From Microglena sp. YARC (taxonomy: Eukaryota; Chlorophyta; Chlorophyceae; Chlamydomonadales; Chlamydomonadaceae): a stretch of DNA of 64,000 nt. Of the stretch, positions 21,920-36,900 are shown piece after piece. The DNA lies in contig CM039465.1 of assembly GCA_022414725.1 (NCBI GenBank), positions 23,311,049 through 23,375,048 on the forward strand. The letters are read 5' to 3'. The notes below the pieces were generated by a model. The model made no database searches. It had not been told where the DNA came from and saw nothing but the letters and a program-made list of their open reading frames with translations. The position numbers were made by a program, and so were the translations under genes. The first letter of the stretch is position 1, and the number at the start of each line of letters is the position of its first letter.

Positions 21920-24900
21920 ATGGCTGACATGGAAGATATTCCCGTGGGCACTCTTCAGAACGTTCTCGATCAGAAGACGTTGAAGTGGTGCTTCGTCGGT
22001 GGTAAAGGCGGCGTTGGGAAGACTACATGCTCTTCATCCCTCGCCGTTCAGCTCGCAGCTGTCCGCGAGAGTGTCTTGATTATTTCTACAGACCCCGCTC
22101 ACAACTTGTCAGACGCATTCAAACAGAAGTTCACAAAAGTCCCTAGCAAGGTTGATGGATTCAACAATCTGTATGCCATGGTAAGCTTTTGAGCAGATGC
22201 TTTAACTCCTGAGGGTGCAACATTTGCATGATCTGAGCTGACCAGTGTTCCCTCAGTAACTGTGAGAACCGCATAAGGAAAGTTCCTGATGGGTGTGACC
22301 GCCATGATCACAGAGCTTTAATATTGCACAGTATGCGAGATAAGAGATAAGTGCAGAGTGAGTGCGATAGGTGAGATAACGAGGCGAGTTGAGATAATTG
22401 AGTTGAGATAATTGCACAGTAGTTGCACAGTAGGCTTAAGATTGCAGAGCATGTGACAGATGCATGCATGTTGTCCTATGCATGGCATGCCAATGACAAA
22501 ACATTAAACATTCGGCCGGAAACTACACCTTTTCACAAGACACATGAGAGAGACGTGGGTTTGTTACAGATTCTGGGGTAGTCCAAAAGTGAAATAGGTC
22601 CTTAGGTGGCCACTTTCATGTGCAGTTAATAGGATATAAATATATAATACGCTTATCTCAGGAAACACCGACCGAAACACCGAGGGGTTTCAGCTCTTCA
22701 TCTGTATTGCAGTGAATAAATATGGGCTTTTCTTGTTCAACCCTTGGTCTTTCCTTCACCAGGCGTTTCTTGTTAAACCCATGGGCATGGAGTGGGTGGG
22801 CAAGTCCCTTGTCTACTATCTTGCTACCCCCTTACACATACCGACTATTTTTGGCCACGAGCAGTGGCTTCTAGGCAGACCCCCTGCCTGCATATTCAGC
22901 CAATCCTAATGCAGTCTAGTGCACATAGACGTTGACGTCGTCAGCACTCTACGCCAGTTGAAATCCTTAAACATAGCCCGGTTGACGAGTCAGGGAGCTT
23001 TATAGAAGCTGCTGTCAAGAAGAAATTCTATGCCCTTAATGGGGTATACTTTACACAATATCGTCCCGGGTCACTGTACCACGCACCCATGCACCACACA
23101 CACTGCTGTGTTGTACTCGTATAGGTTTCTCAAAACAACAACTTTTTTTATTTTTAATGCACACCAGTAATACAGTGCTATGCCCCCAACCCCCACACCT
23201 CACGCACCCCAGACCCAGCCCCCCGCCCGCATCCACTCCTACTCCCACTCCCACTCCCAAACCAACACCCCACACCCACTCCCACGCCCACTCACACCCC
23301 AAAACCCACACTCACTCACACTCCTACTCCAAAAATCACGCCCACTCCCACTCCCAAACGAACACCCACACCCACTCCCACTCCCATTACCAAACCAGCA
23401 CTCACTCTCGCACCAACACCCACTCCCTCACCCACACACACTCCCACACCCGCTCCCACTCCGACACCCACACCCACACCAACACCCACTCCCACACCCA
23501 CACCAACACCCACTCCCACACCCACTCCAACACCCACACCAGCGCCCGCTCTACTATCAACGGACCACCTCAGGAAGTTGGCCCAACACCTGAGACTGGA
23601 GATGCGGAACAGTTAGAGTTGGCTCATGACCCATTCCTTGTGAGCTACTAGCATCCCAAGTCACTGCACCCCTCCACATGCACAACACACACTACTGCAC
23701 CTCACACACCACTGCACCATGCACACATGCACCACACACACAACCGTAATGTACTCATATAGATTTCCTCAAATCTAGACTTTTCATTTCTAATGCACAC
23801 CAGCAATACAGTGCCACGCACACACCAACATGCTATCACGTCACGCCACCCACACACCGACGCACCACCTCAGGAAGTTGACCCAACACCAGAGACTGGA
23901 GATGCAGAACAGTTAGAGTGGGCTCAGGATTCCTTCCTGACGGAGCTAGCTGGATCAATCCCTGGAATTGATGAAGCCATGTCATTTGCCGAGGTCATGA
24001 AGCAAGTACAGACATTGGACTACAGCTGCATTGTGTTTGATACAGCACCAACAGGGCACACTCTCAGGCTGCTAAATTTCCCCACTATTCTGGAGAAGGT
24101 GCGATAGGGAGCAGTGGGAAGGGTGGAAGGAAAGGGGAAATTGTGACATGCTTATACACAGCTGCATTGTATTTGATGCAGCACCAACAGGGCACACTCT
24201 TAGGCTGCTAAATCTCCCCAGTATCCTGGAGAAGGTGCGATAGGGAGCAGTGGGAAGGGCGGAAGGAAAGGGGAAATTGTGACATGCTTATACACAGCTG
24301 CATTGTATTTGATGCAGCACCAACAGGGCACACTCTTAGGCTGCTAAATCTCCCCACTATCCTGGAGAAAGTGCGATAGGGAGCAGTGGGAAGGGTGGAA
24401 GGAAAGGGGAAATTGTGACATGCTTATACACAGCTGCATTGTATTTGATGCATTACCAACAGGGCACACTCTTAGGCTGCTAAATTTCCCCAGTATCCTG
24501 GAGAAGGTGCGATAGGGAGCAGTGGGAAGGGTGGAAGGAAAGGGGAAATTGTGACATGCTTATATACAGCTGCATTGTATTTGATGCAGCACCAACAGGG
24601 CACCCTCGAGGTGTTCTTAGGATGGGAATGACCTGAGGCGACTACAGCATTGTTTCTCTTGGGGACTGCGCATGACAGCTTCCGGCCAGCTCCATTGGCC
24701 TTCCACTGGGTCAAGCCCAAAGCTTTCAGCTTCATTGGAATGCCCGCCATGTCAGCTTTGAGACACACTGGCTAGCTTCAGTTTTGGCCAAGGACGGGGA
24801 AAAGGAGCTGCCTAGGAGCTGCTACGCTTAGCCCCCAAAAGAAACAGTGGACCATAGAGGATGAGTACCATGCTTGTTTCTATCCCTGTTCAACGAATGG

Positions 24901-27900
24901 CTCGATGGCAGAGCTCCTTGAACGACGTAGGTGCTCGGTTCAAATTCCCACGTGTGCGCTTAAGTGTTTGTGGTCGCTGTCAACCGCCATGGTAGCTTCG
25001 TCCAAGTACAATAGCAGCCCGTTCCCTATTGCCTGAAGGCGGGGCTCCCTTAGTACCGCACCCCGCCAGGCGTTATCATTACTTTTTTTCTGCTGCTCTC
25101 ACATACATATGCTTAACACACTTCAACCTGCTGCACAGTTTATTGAAGGTGCTACTTTACGCACAAGGGCTACATTACGTACCACGGGGTTCGGGGGGTG
25201 CTATGTTGCTTTGGGGGGTGATATTTTGCCCCAAGAAAGCTGCTAGTAGCACCCCGAAGGCTACTTAAAGCATTAAGGTGCTACATAAAGAGACCGAATC
25301 CTTTCTAAAAACCACCCTGACTTGTTTCTGCCGCAGGGTTTGCAAAAGCTTGTGAGCTTGAAGGGAGCCATGGGGGGTATGATGGGCCAAGTGAGCAAAA
25401 TGATGGGCATGGGAGACGACAACATGGCGGATCAAGTGCTGGGCAAGGTGGAGGGCATGCTAGAGATAGTGAAGACCATTGGGGAGCAATTCCGTAACCC
25501 AGACCTCACAACATTCGTCTGCGTCTGCATACCCGAATTCTTGTCTTTGTATGAGACAGAGCGTCTAGTACAGGTGGGTGCATGGCTACAACAACCTAGC
25601 CCATGTCCTGCCCTTAGATTAACAAATAGTGCTAACTCCAGGTAATTATACGTACCAGGATGTTTTGAGAAGTTTTTTTTGCGTCCTCACGCTAACTCTT
25701 TAATAATATACTTTTAAATTTAATTTTGTCTTCTATATTCTGCCCAAAAGGGTCAGCCAATTACTTTTAACATTATATTTTGCTAGTAGGTTCTATTAAG
25801 AGTCAGACTCTAGATAGACTCTAGGTCAAAAGCTGGCTCAGTTGAGGGAAAGGGGTTGAAATTATGCTTGGCTGCTTGTGTGTGTCAACATATCGAGGTG
25901 TGTGGCTGTTAGCATGTGTTGGGTGCGGTGTGTGGGTGGCAGGTAAGAGTGAGTGTGCATGCTTGGTGTCGTAAGAGTTTGTATGTGCGTGTGTGTGTGG
26001 TGTATGTATGTGTTTGATGTACGTGTTTGTGTATGGTGTGTGTGTTTGGTGTATGTATGTGTGTGGCCTAAGTGTGTGTCTGTGCTTGCGCGTGTGTGTA
26101 TGTGCATGTTTTTATGTGTGTGTGCTTGTGCGTGTGAGTGCACGTGTGAGGTGTGTGTGTTTTATGTGTGTAGTGAATGTTCATGTGCTAGTAGGTTGTG
26201 GCATTGGAGAGGGAACGGCTATATGATGTCTTGTCATCATATCTGACTAGTCAGAAGTCTGACTAGGCTAAAGTTACCATTTATATGCAATATCATATGA
26301 TGCAATTTGTACGAGATCATATGATGTTACACTCGCCTTTGGTCAACATCACATGATATGTCGGTCCCTACTTGCATGGCATGGCATGATGTGAATGGCT
26401 GTACCATCTCCTTGTGGCGCAACTGATGCTACTGCCTACTTGCTTGCCCTTCATCTTCAGGAGCTTGCCAAGTTTGAGATCGACACTCGCAACATTGTGA
26501 TCAACCAGATTCTTTATCCTGACACAGGTATGCTTCAATTTTAATTTCGGGTTGGTAATTTCGGGTCGGTGATTTCGGGGGCGGCCTACAAACCTGGACC
26601 ATTTATTTTTGGTGATGGTGGATGTGGTGGTGGTGGTGGTATGTGGGTATGAGTAGTGGTGGTGATTCTTTATGGTATGGTTCAGGCTTTTATTGAAGGT
26701 GCTACTTGCATCACATGTGCTACATTACGTTCCTAAGTGTTTTGGGGTGCAACGTTAGAGTCTTACAGGGGTGATTTGGGGGGCCCCAAAAGATGCTATT
26801 AGCTCCCCGAAGGCTACTTGGAGCACCATGCGGCTACGTAAAGACACTGGTTTCCTTCCATAAAAATAATCCTGGTATGGCTCGGACACTGGCTGAGCGT
26901 CTGCTGTCATAAGTGTTTCTTTTGGGGGCTACGCATGGCAGCTTCCAGTCAGCTCCATTAGCCAGCCACTAGGCCAATCCCAAGGCTCTCAGCTGCATTC
27001 GAATGCCCTTAATGTCAGCTTTCAGGCACACTAGCTAGCTACGGGTTTGGCCCAATGACACAGAAAGGGGGCTGCTTAGAAGCTGCTATGTGAAGCCCGG
27101 AAAAGAAACAGTTGCTGTCATATGTGATGTTTTTATTGGCACTGGGCTCCGTCCATATCATATTTAGTTGTGGGAGAATAAGACGCATTCCAATTGAATC
27201 AGGGGAGATCTGGTATGTGAGATGTGATATGATACAGTCTAGGGCTAGCCAAGGGGAGGTCTGGTATGTGAGATGTGATATGATACAGTCTAGGGCTAGC
27301 CAAGGGGAGGTCTGGTATGTGAGATGTGATATGATACAGTCTAGGGCTAGCCAAGGGGAGGTCTGGTATGTGAGATGTGATATGATACAGTCTAGGGCTA
27401 GCCAAGGGGAGGTCTGGTATGTGAGATGTGATATGATACAGTCTAGGGCTAGCCAAGGGGAGGTCTGGTATGTGAGATGTGATATGATGCAGTCTAGGGC
27501 TAGCCAAGGGGAGGTCTGGTATGTGAGATGTGATATGATACAGTCTAGGGCTAGCCAAGGGAGGTCTGGTATGTGAGATGTGATATGATACAGTCTAGGG
27601 CTGGCCAAGGGGAGGTCTGCTGAATATGATACAGTCTAGGGCTAGAGATGTGATATGATAGCTAGCCAAGGGGAGGTCTGGATGTGAATGATGATACAGT
27701 CTAGGGCTAGCCAAGGGGAGGTCTGGTATGTGAGATGTGATATGATACAGTCTAGGGCTAGCCAAGGGGAGGTCTGGTCAGATGTGATATATACAGTCTA
27801 GGGCTAGCAAGGGGAGGTCTGGTATGTGAGATGTGATATGATACAGTCTAGGGCTAGCCAAGGGAGGTCTGGTATGTGAGATGTGATATGATACAGTCTA

Positions 27901-30900
27901 GGGCTAGCCAAGGGGAGGTCTGGTATGTGAATGTGATATGATACAGTCTAGGGCTACAAGGGAGGTCTGATATGATATGATACAGTCTAGGGTAGCCCAA
28001 GGGGAGTCTGGTATGTGAGATGTGATATGATACAGTCTAGGGGCTAGGCCAAGGGGAGGTCTGGTATGTGAGATGTGATATGATAGTCCTAGGCTAGCCA
28101 AGGGGAGGTCTGTATGTGAGATGTGATATGAGTCTATATGGTATGTGAGATGTGATATGTACAGTCTAGGGCTAGCCAAGGGGAGGTCTGGTATGTGAGA
28201 TGTGATATGATACAGTCTAGGGCTAGCCAAGGGGAGGTCTGGTATGTGAGATGTGATATATACAGTCTAGGGCTAGCCAAGGGAGGTCTGGTATGTGAGA
28301 TGTGATATGATACAGTCCTAGGGCTAGCCAAGGAGGTCTGGTATGTGAGATGTGATATGATACAGTCTAGGGCTAGCCAAGGGGGGTCTGGTATGTGAGA
28401 TGTGATATGATACAGTCTAGGGCTAGCCAAGGGGAGGTCTGGTATGTGAGATGTGATATGATACAGTCTAGGGCTACCAAGGGAGTCTATGAGAGATATG
28501 ATGTATGATACAGTCTAGGGCTAGCCAGGGAGGTCTGGTATGTGAGATGTGATATGATACGTCTAGGGCTAGCCATCTAGGGCTGCCAGGGGAGGTCTGG
28601 TATGTGAGATGTGATATGATACAGTCTAGGGCAGCCAAGGGGAGTCTGGTATGTGAGATGTGATATGATACAGTCTAGGGCTAGCCAAGGGAGGTCTGGT
28701 ATGTGAGATGTGATATGATACAGTCTAGGGCTAGCCAAGGGGAGGTCTGGTAATGTGAATGTGATATGATACAGTCTAGGGCTAGCCAAGGGGAGGTCTG
28801 GTATGTGAGATGTGATATGATACAGTCTAGGGCTAGACAAGGGGAGGTCTTGAGATGTGAGATGATATGATACAGTCTAGGCTAGCCAAGGGGAGTCTGG
28901 TATGTGAGATGTGATATGATACAGTCTAGGCTAGCTAGCCAAGGGGAGGTCTGGTATGTGAGATGTGATATGATACAGTCTAGGGCTAGCCAAGGGGAGG
29001 TCTGGTATGTGAGATGTGGATATGAATACAGTCTAGGGCTAGCCAAAGGGGAGGTCTGGTATGTGAGATGTGATATGATACAGTCTAGGGCTAGCCAAGG
29101 GAGGTCTGGTATGTGAGATGTGATATGATACAGTCTAGGCTGCAAGGGTGAGGTCTGGTATGTGAGATGTGATATGATACAGTCTAGGGCTAGCCAAGGG
29201 GAGGTCTGGTATGTGAGATGTGATATGATACAGTCTAGGGCTAGCCAAGGGGAGGTCTGGTAGAGATGTGATATGATACAGTCATGTGGATACAGGCCAA
29301 GGGGAGGTCTTGGTATGTGAGATGTGATATGATACAGTCTAGGGCTAGCAAGGGGAGTCTGTATGTGAGATGTGATATGATACAGTCTAGGGGCTAGCCA
29401 AGGGAGGTTCTGGTATGTGAGATGTGATATGATACAGTCTAGGGCTAGCCAGGGGGAGGTCTGGTATGTGAGATGTGATATGATCATTACAGGAGCTAGC
29501 CAAGGGGAGGTTGGTATGTGAGATGTGATATGATACAGTCTAGGGCTAGCCAGGGGAGGTCTGGTATGTGAGATGTGATATGATACCAGGGTCTAGGGCT
29601 AGCCAAGGGGAGGTCTGGTATGTGAGATGTGATATATACAGGTCTATAGCCAAGGGGAGTCTGGTATGTGAATGTGATATGATACAGTCTAGGGCTAGCC
29701 AAGGGGAGGTCTGGTATGTGAGATGTGATATGATACAGTCAGGCTAGCCAAGGGGAGGTCTGGTATGTGAGATGTGATATGATACAGTCTAGGGCTAGCC
29801 AAGGGGAGGTCTGGTATGTGAGATGTGATCCATGATACAGTCTAGGGCTAGCCCAAGGAAGGTCTGTATGTGAATGTGATACCCGAGTATATTCTGTTGC
29901 AGATGTTACAGTAGGGGCTCCAAGGAGTGTCTGGTGTGAGATGTGATATGATACAGATGTTCTATCAGTAGGGGCTAGCCAGGGAGTCTGTGATCTAGGT
30001 GAATATGTGATATGATACAGTCTAAAGGGCTGGCCCAAGGGAGGTTAAAAAACTGGTATGTGAGATTTAGCCATTCTAGCCCTGGCAATCACAGATTACA
30101 GTACTGTGAGATGTTATGTGATAGCCAATATGTGAGATGTGATAGAATACATGTTAGGGCTAGATCTAGTATTGGGCTACAGCCTACAAGGGAGGGCGTG
30201 ATGATACAGTCGGTAGCTATATACCATATTCCTATAGGGGGAAGAGGTCTGGTATGTGAGATGTGATATGATACAGTCTAGGGCTGGCCAAGGGGAGGTC
30301 TTGGATGTGAGATGTGATATGATACAGTCTAGGGCTAGCCAAAGGGGAGGTGGTATGTGAGATGTGATATGATACAGTCTAGGGTAGCCAATGGGGAGGT
30401 CTCTGGTATGTGGATGATATGCATTATCCACCTAGGGCTAGCCAAAGGGGAGGTCTGGTATGTGATAGGCGAGTGACGATGTGATATGCATACAGTCTAG
30501 GCGCTATAGATGTGAAAGGTCTAGGGTGTCTGGTATGTGATATGTGATATGATACAGTCTAGGGCTAGCCCAAGGGGAGGTCTACGGTATACCTGAGATG
30601 TGGATTACAGTCTAAGGGCTAGCCAAGGGGAGGTCTGGTATGTGAGATGTGATCCCAATGATACAGTCTAGGGCTAGCAAGGGGAAGGTCTGGTATGTGA
30701 GATGTGGATATGTCTAGTCTAGCACAGGGAGGTCTGGTATGTGAGATTGAATTATCTGATTACAGTACTAGGTCGTGGTATGTGAGATCTAGCCAATTGG
30801 GGAGGTCTGGTGGTATGTGAGATGTGACATGATACAGGTCTAGGGCTAGCCAAGGGGAGGTCTGGTCTGATGTGGTGATATGATGATACAGTCTAGGCTA

Positions 30901-33900
30901 GCCAAGGGAGGTCTGGTATGTGAGATACCTGATATGATACAGACATAAACTCTAGGGCTAGCCAAGGGAGGTCTGGGTGCATGTGAGATGTGATGAATGA
31001 TTACAGTCTAGGGCTAGCCATCCGCAGGGAGATGTGGTATGTGAGATTTGATATGATACAGTCTAGGCTAGCCAAGGGCCTCACCGATAGGTCTGAGGTA
31101 TGAGCAGTCTAATCAACACCAAGTGCGATGGAGATGTGAATGATACAGAGGGCTAGGGCTGGTATGTGAGATGTGGATCATGATACATGGTCTAGGGCTA
31201 GGGGAGGTCTGGTATGTGAATGTGATAACATACGTCTAGCTAAAGGGGATGGTCTGGTATGTGAGATGTGATATGATACAGTCTAGGGCTAGCCAAAGGG
31301 AGGTTGGGTATGTGAGATGTGATATGATACAGTCTAGGGCTAGCCAAGGGGAGGTCTGTATGTGAGATGTGATATGATACAGTCTAGGGCTTGCCAAGGG
31401 GAGGTACTGGTATGTGAGATGTGATGTATCTATCCAGTCTGGGCTAGCCAAGGGGAGTCTGGTATGTGAGATGTGATATGATAGCAGTCTAGTGGCTAGG
31501 CCAAGGGGAGGTCTGGTATGTGAGATGTGATATGATACAGTCTAGGGCTAGCCAAGGGGAGGCTGATATGGGATATGATACAGTCTAGGGCTAGCCAAGG
31601 GGAGGTCTGGTATGTGCACAGATGTGATATGAGGTCTGGTTACAGGTCTAGGGCTGGCTAGCCAAGGGCGAGTCCTGGATATGGATATCATACAGCATCT
31701 TAGGGCCCTGGTTCTGATAATACAGTAGGGCTATGCAAGGGAGTTGGTATGTGAGATGCAACACGTCTTAGGGCTAGCCAGGGGACGGGGGGTTGGTATG
31801 TGATGTGGTAATTGATACAGTCTAGGCTAGCCAAGGGGAGGTCTGGTATGTGAGATGTGATATGAATACAGTCTTAGGGCTAGCCAAGGGGAGGTCTGGG
31901 TATGTGAGATGTGATATGATACAGGGGAGTCGGTTGTATGTGATATGATACGCTAGGTAGCAAGGGGAGGATCTGGTATGTGGAGATATGATACATTCTA
32001 GGTCAGGGGAGGTTTGGTATGTGAGATGTGATATGTACAATGTAGCCCAGGGGAGGTGTGATGGTGTGATATGATCCACAGGGATCTATGGGTCTGGTAT
32101 GGTGAGATGTAGCCAAGGGGATGGAATACAGTACGGGCTGCAAAGGGGAGGTTCTGGTATGTGAAGATGTGAATGATACAGTATGCAAAGGGGAGGTGAG
32201 ATGTGATATATGATACAGTCTATGTGATATGGCTAGCTATCCAAGGGGAGGTCGGTATGTGAGATGGTATGTGAGATGTGATATGATCAGTCTAGGGCTA
32301 GCCAAGGGGAAGGGTATGGTATGTTGAGATAGTTGATATGATACAGTCTATGGGGCTAGCCAAGGGGAGGTCTGGTATGTGAGATTGTGATATGATACAG
32401 TCTAGGGCTAGCCAAGGGAAGGTCTGGTATCGTGAGATGTGATATGATACAGTCTAGGGCTAGCCAAGGGGAGGTCTGGTATGTGAGATGTGATATGATA
32501 CAGTCTAGGGCTAGCCAAGGGGAGGTCTGGTATGTGAGATGTGATATGATACAGTCTAGGCTAGCCAAGGGGAGGTCTGGGTATGTGAGATGTGATATGA
32601 TACAGTCTAGGGCTAGCCAAGGGGAGGTCTGCGTATGTGAGATGTGATATGATAACAGTCTAGGGCTAGCCAAGGGAGGTCTGGTATGTGAGATGTGATA
32701 TGATAGAGTCTAGGGCTAGCCAGGGGAGGTCTGGTATGTGAGATGTGATATGATACAGTCTAGGCTAGCCAAGGGGAGGTCTGGTATGTGAGATGTGATA
32801 TGATACAGTCTAGGGCTAGCCAAGGGGAGGTCTGGTATGTGAGATGTGATATGATACAGTCTAGGGTAGCCAAGGGAGTCTGGTATGTGAGATGTGAATA
32901 TGATACAGTCTAGGGCTAGCCAAGGGGAGGTCTGGTATGTGAGATGTGATATGATACAGTCTAGGGCTAGCCAAGGCGGAGGTCTGGTATGTGAGATGTG
33001 ATATGATACAGTCTAGGGCTAGCCAAGGGGAGGTCTGGTATGTGAGATGTGATATGATACAGTCTAGGGCTAGCCAAGGGGAGGTCTGGTATGTGAGATG
33101 TGATATGATACAGTCTAGGGCTAGCCAAGGGGAGGTCTGGTATGTGAGATGTGATATGATACAGTCTAGGCTAGCCAAGGGGAGGTCTGGTATGTGAGAT
33201 GTGATATGATACAGTCTAGGGCTAGCCAAGGGGAGGTCTGGTATGTGAGATGTGATATGATACAGTCTAGGGCTAGCCAAGGGGAGGTCTGGTATGTGAG
33301 ATGTGATATGATACAGTCTAGGGCTAGCCAAGGGGGAGGTCTGGTATGTGAGATGTGATATGATACAGTCTAGGGCTAGCCAAGGGGAGGTCTGGTATGT
33401 GAGATGTGATATGATACAGTCTAGGGCTAGCCAAGGGGAGGTCTGGTATGTGAGATGTGATATGATACAGTCTAGGGCTAGCCAAGGGGAGGTCTGGTAT
33501 GTGAGATGTGATATGATACAGTCTAGGGCTAGCCAAGGGGAGGTCTGGTATGTGAGATGTGATATGATACAGTCTAGGCTAGCCAAGGGGAGGTCTGGTA
33601 TGTGAGATGTGATATGATACAGTCTAGGGCTAGCCAAGGGGAGGTCTGGTATGTGAGATGTGATATGATACAGTCTAGGGCTAGCCAAGGGGAGGTCTGG
33701 TATGTGAGATGTGATATGATACAGTCTAGGGCTAGCCAAGGGGAGGTCTGGTATGTGAGATGTGATATGATACAGTCTAGGGCTAGCCAAGGGGAGGTCT
33801 GGTATGTTGAGATGTGATATGATACAGTCTATGGGCTAGCCAAGGGGAGGTCTGGTATTGTGAGATGTGATATGATACAGTCTAGGGCTAGCCAAGGGGA

Positions 33901-36900
33901 GGTCTGGTATGTGAGATGTGATATGATACAGTCTAGGGCTAGCCAAGGGGAGGTCTGGTATGTGAGATGTGATATGATACAGTCTAGGGCTAGCCAAGGG
34001 GAGGTCTGGTATGTGAGATGTGATATGATACAGTCTAGGGCTAGCCAAGGGGAGGTCTGGTATGGTGGAGATGTGATATGATACAGTCTAGGCTAGCCAA
34101 GGGGAGGTCTGGTATGTGAGATGTGATATGATACAGTCTAGGGCTAGCCAAGGGGAGGTCTGGTATGTGAGATGTGATATGATACAGTCTAGGGCTAGCC
34201 AAGGGGAGGTCTGGTATGTGAGATGTGATATGATACAGTCTAGGGGCTAGCCAAGGGGAGGTCTGGTATGTGAGATGTGATATGATACAGTCTAGGGCTA
34301 GCCAAGGGGAGGTCTGGTATGTGAGATGTGATATGATACAGTCTAGGGCTAGCCAAGGGGAGGTCTGGTATGTGAGATGTGATATGATACAGTCTAGGGC
34401 TAGCCAAGGGAGGTCTGGTATGTGAGATGTGATATGATACAGTCTAGGGCTAGCCAAGGGGAGGTCTGGTATGTGAGATGTGATATGATACAGTCTAGGG
34501 CTAGCCAAGGGAGGTCTGGTATGTGAGATGTGATATGATACAGTCTAGGGCTATAGCCAAGGGGAGGTCTGGTATGTGAGATGTGATATGATACAGTCTA
34601 GGGCTAGCCAAGGGGAGGTCTGGTATGTGAGATGTGATATTGATACAGTCTAGGGCTAGCCAAGGGGAGGTCGTGGTATGTGAGATGTGATATGATACAG
34701 TCTAGGGCTAGCCAAGGGGAGGTCTGGTATGTGAGATGTGATATGATACAGTCTAGGGCTAGCCAAGGGGAGGTCTGGTATGTGAGATGTGATATGATAC
34801 AGTCTAGGGCTAGCCAAGGGGAGGTCTGGTATGTGAGATGTGATATGATACAGTCTAGGGCTAGCCAAGGGGAGGTCTGGTATGTGAGATGTGATATGAT
34901 ACAGTCTAGGGCTAGCCAAGGGGAGGTCTGGTATGTGAGATGTGATATGATACAGTCTAGGGCTAGCCAAGGGGAGGTCTGGTATGTGAGATGTGATATG
35001 ATACAGTCTAGGGCTAGCCAAGGGGCCAAGGTCTGGTATGTGAGATTGTGATATGATACAGTCTAGGGCTAGCCAAGGGGAGGTCTGGTATGTGAGATGT
35101 GATATGATACAGTCTAGGGCTAGCCAAAGGGGAAGGTCTGGTATGTGAGATGTGATATGATACAGTCTAGGGCTAGCCAAGGGGAGGTCTGGTATGTGAG
35201 ATTGTGATATGATACAGTCTAGGGCTAGCCAAGGGGAGGTCCAGTCTAGCAAGGGGAGGTCTGTATGTGAGATGTGATATGATACAGTCTAGGGCTAGCT
35301 CAAGGGAGGTCTGGTATGTGAGATGTGATATGATATACAGTCTAGGGCTAGCCAAGGAGGTCTGGTATGTGAGATGTGATATGATACAGTCTAGGGCTAG
35401 CCAAGGGGAGGTCTGGTATGTGAGATGTGATATTGATACAGTCTAGGGCTAGCCAGAGGGGAGGTCTGGTATGTTGAGATGTGATATGAGGGCTAGCTGG
35501 TATGTGAGATGTGATGGATGTGACAGTCTAGGGCTAGCCAAGGGGAGGTCTGGTATGTGTCCTAGGCTAGCCATGATACAGTCTAGGGCTAGCCAAGGGG
35601 AGGTCAGTCTCTAGCCAAGGGAGGTCTGTGAGATAATGATACAGTCTAGGGCTAGCCAAGGGGAGGTCTGGTATGTGAGATGTGATATGATACAGTCTAG
35701 GGCTAGCCTCTGGTATGTGAGTGTGATATGATACAGTCTAGGGCTAGCCAAGGGGAGGTCTGGTATGTGAGATGTGATATGATACAGTCTAGGGCTAGCC
35801 AAGGGGAGGTCTGGTATGTGAGATGTGATATGATACAGTCTAGGGCTAGCCAAGGGGAGGTCTGGTATGTGAGATGTGATATGATACGTCTAGGGCTAGC
35901 CAAGGGGAGGTCTGGTATGTGAGATGTGATATGATACAGTCTAGGGCTAGCCAAGGGGAGGTCTGGTATGTGAGATGTGATATGATACAGTCTAGGGCTA
36001 GCCAAGGGGAGGTCTGGTATGTGAGATGTGATATGATACAGTCTAGGGCTAGCCAAGGGGAGGTCTGGTATGTGAGATGTGATATGATACAGTCTAGGGC
36101 TAGCCAAGGGGAGGTCTGGTATGTGAGATGTGATATGATACAGTCTAGGGCTATCCAAGGGGAGGTCTAGTATGTGAGATGTGATATGATACAGTCTAGG
36201 GCTGGCCAAGGGGAGGTCTGGTATGTGAGATATGATATGATACAGTCTAGGGCTAGCCAAGGGGAGGTCTGGTATGTGAGATGTGATATGATACAGTCTA
36301 GGGCTAGCCAAGGGGAGGTCTGGTATGTGAGATGTGATATGATACAGTCTAGGGCTAGCCAAGGGGAGGTCTGGTATGTGAGATGTGATATGATACAGTC
36401 TAGGGCTAGCCAGGGGAGGTCTGGTATGCCAGGGGAGGTGTGGTACGTTATATGATACAGTCCAGGGCTAGCCTCATACTGAAATTTCCCAAGCTGGAAC
36501 CATGAAGATCAATTATTGATAATCAGGAGGTCTGTTGACAAAGTCAGGTTAGGTCTTCATTAGGCATCAGGCGGCTGGTTAGCAGTATCCACCTTTGGGG
36601 GGCTACTCACAGCAGCTTCTAGGCAGCTCCTTTCACCCATCTTTGGTTAAAACTTCAAGCTAGCTACTTCGTCTGAAAGCTGACATGACAGGCATTCCAA
36701 TGCAGCTGCAAGCTTTGGGTTTGACAAAGTCGCTGGCTAATGGAGCTAGATGGAAGCTGTTATGCGTAGCCCAAAAAAGAAACAGTGGTCGTATCAGTTC
36801 TGCTGGATGCATTTTAATTTTCAAAGCCAAGTAGCATATCTGAAAGCTGACAGAAGCAGCTTTCCAATTATGTTGAAATCTTGGGGCATGGCCCAGTGCC

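Noticed and set aside
27195..36478. Long open frames on both strands encoding 17-residue repeats (for example [17 protein letters not shown])
   Set aside because: They come from a 51-bp satellite divisible by three; several frames are open at once, there is no start context, and the array lies inside a GET3 intron.
27195..36478. CRISPR-like direct repeats
   Set aside because: Units are contiguous without unique spacers and the genome is eukaryotic.
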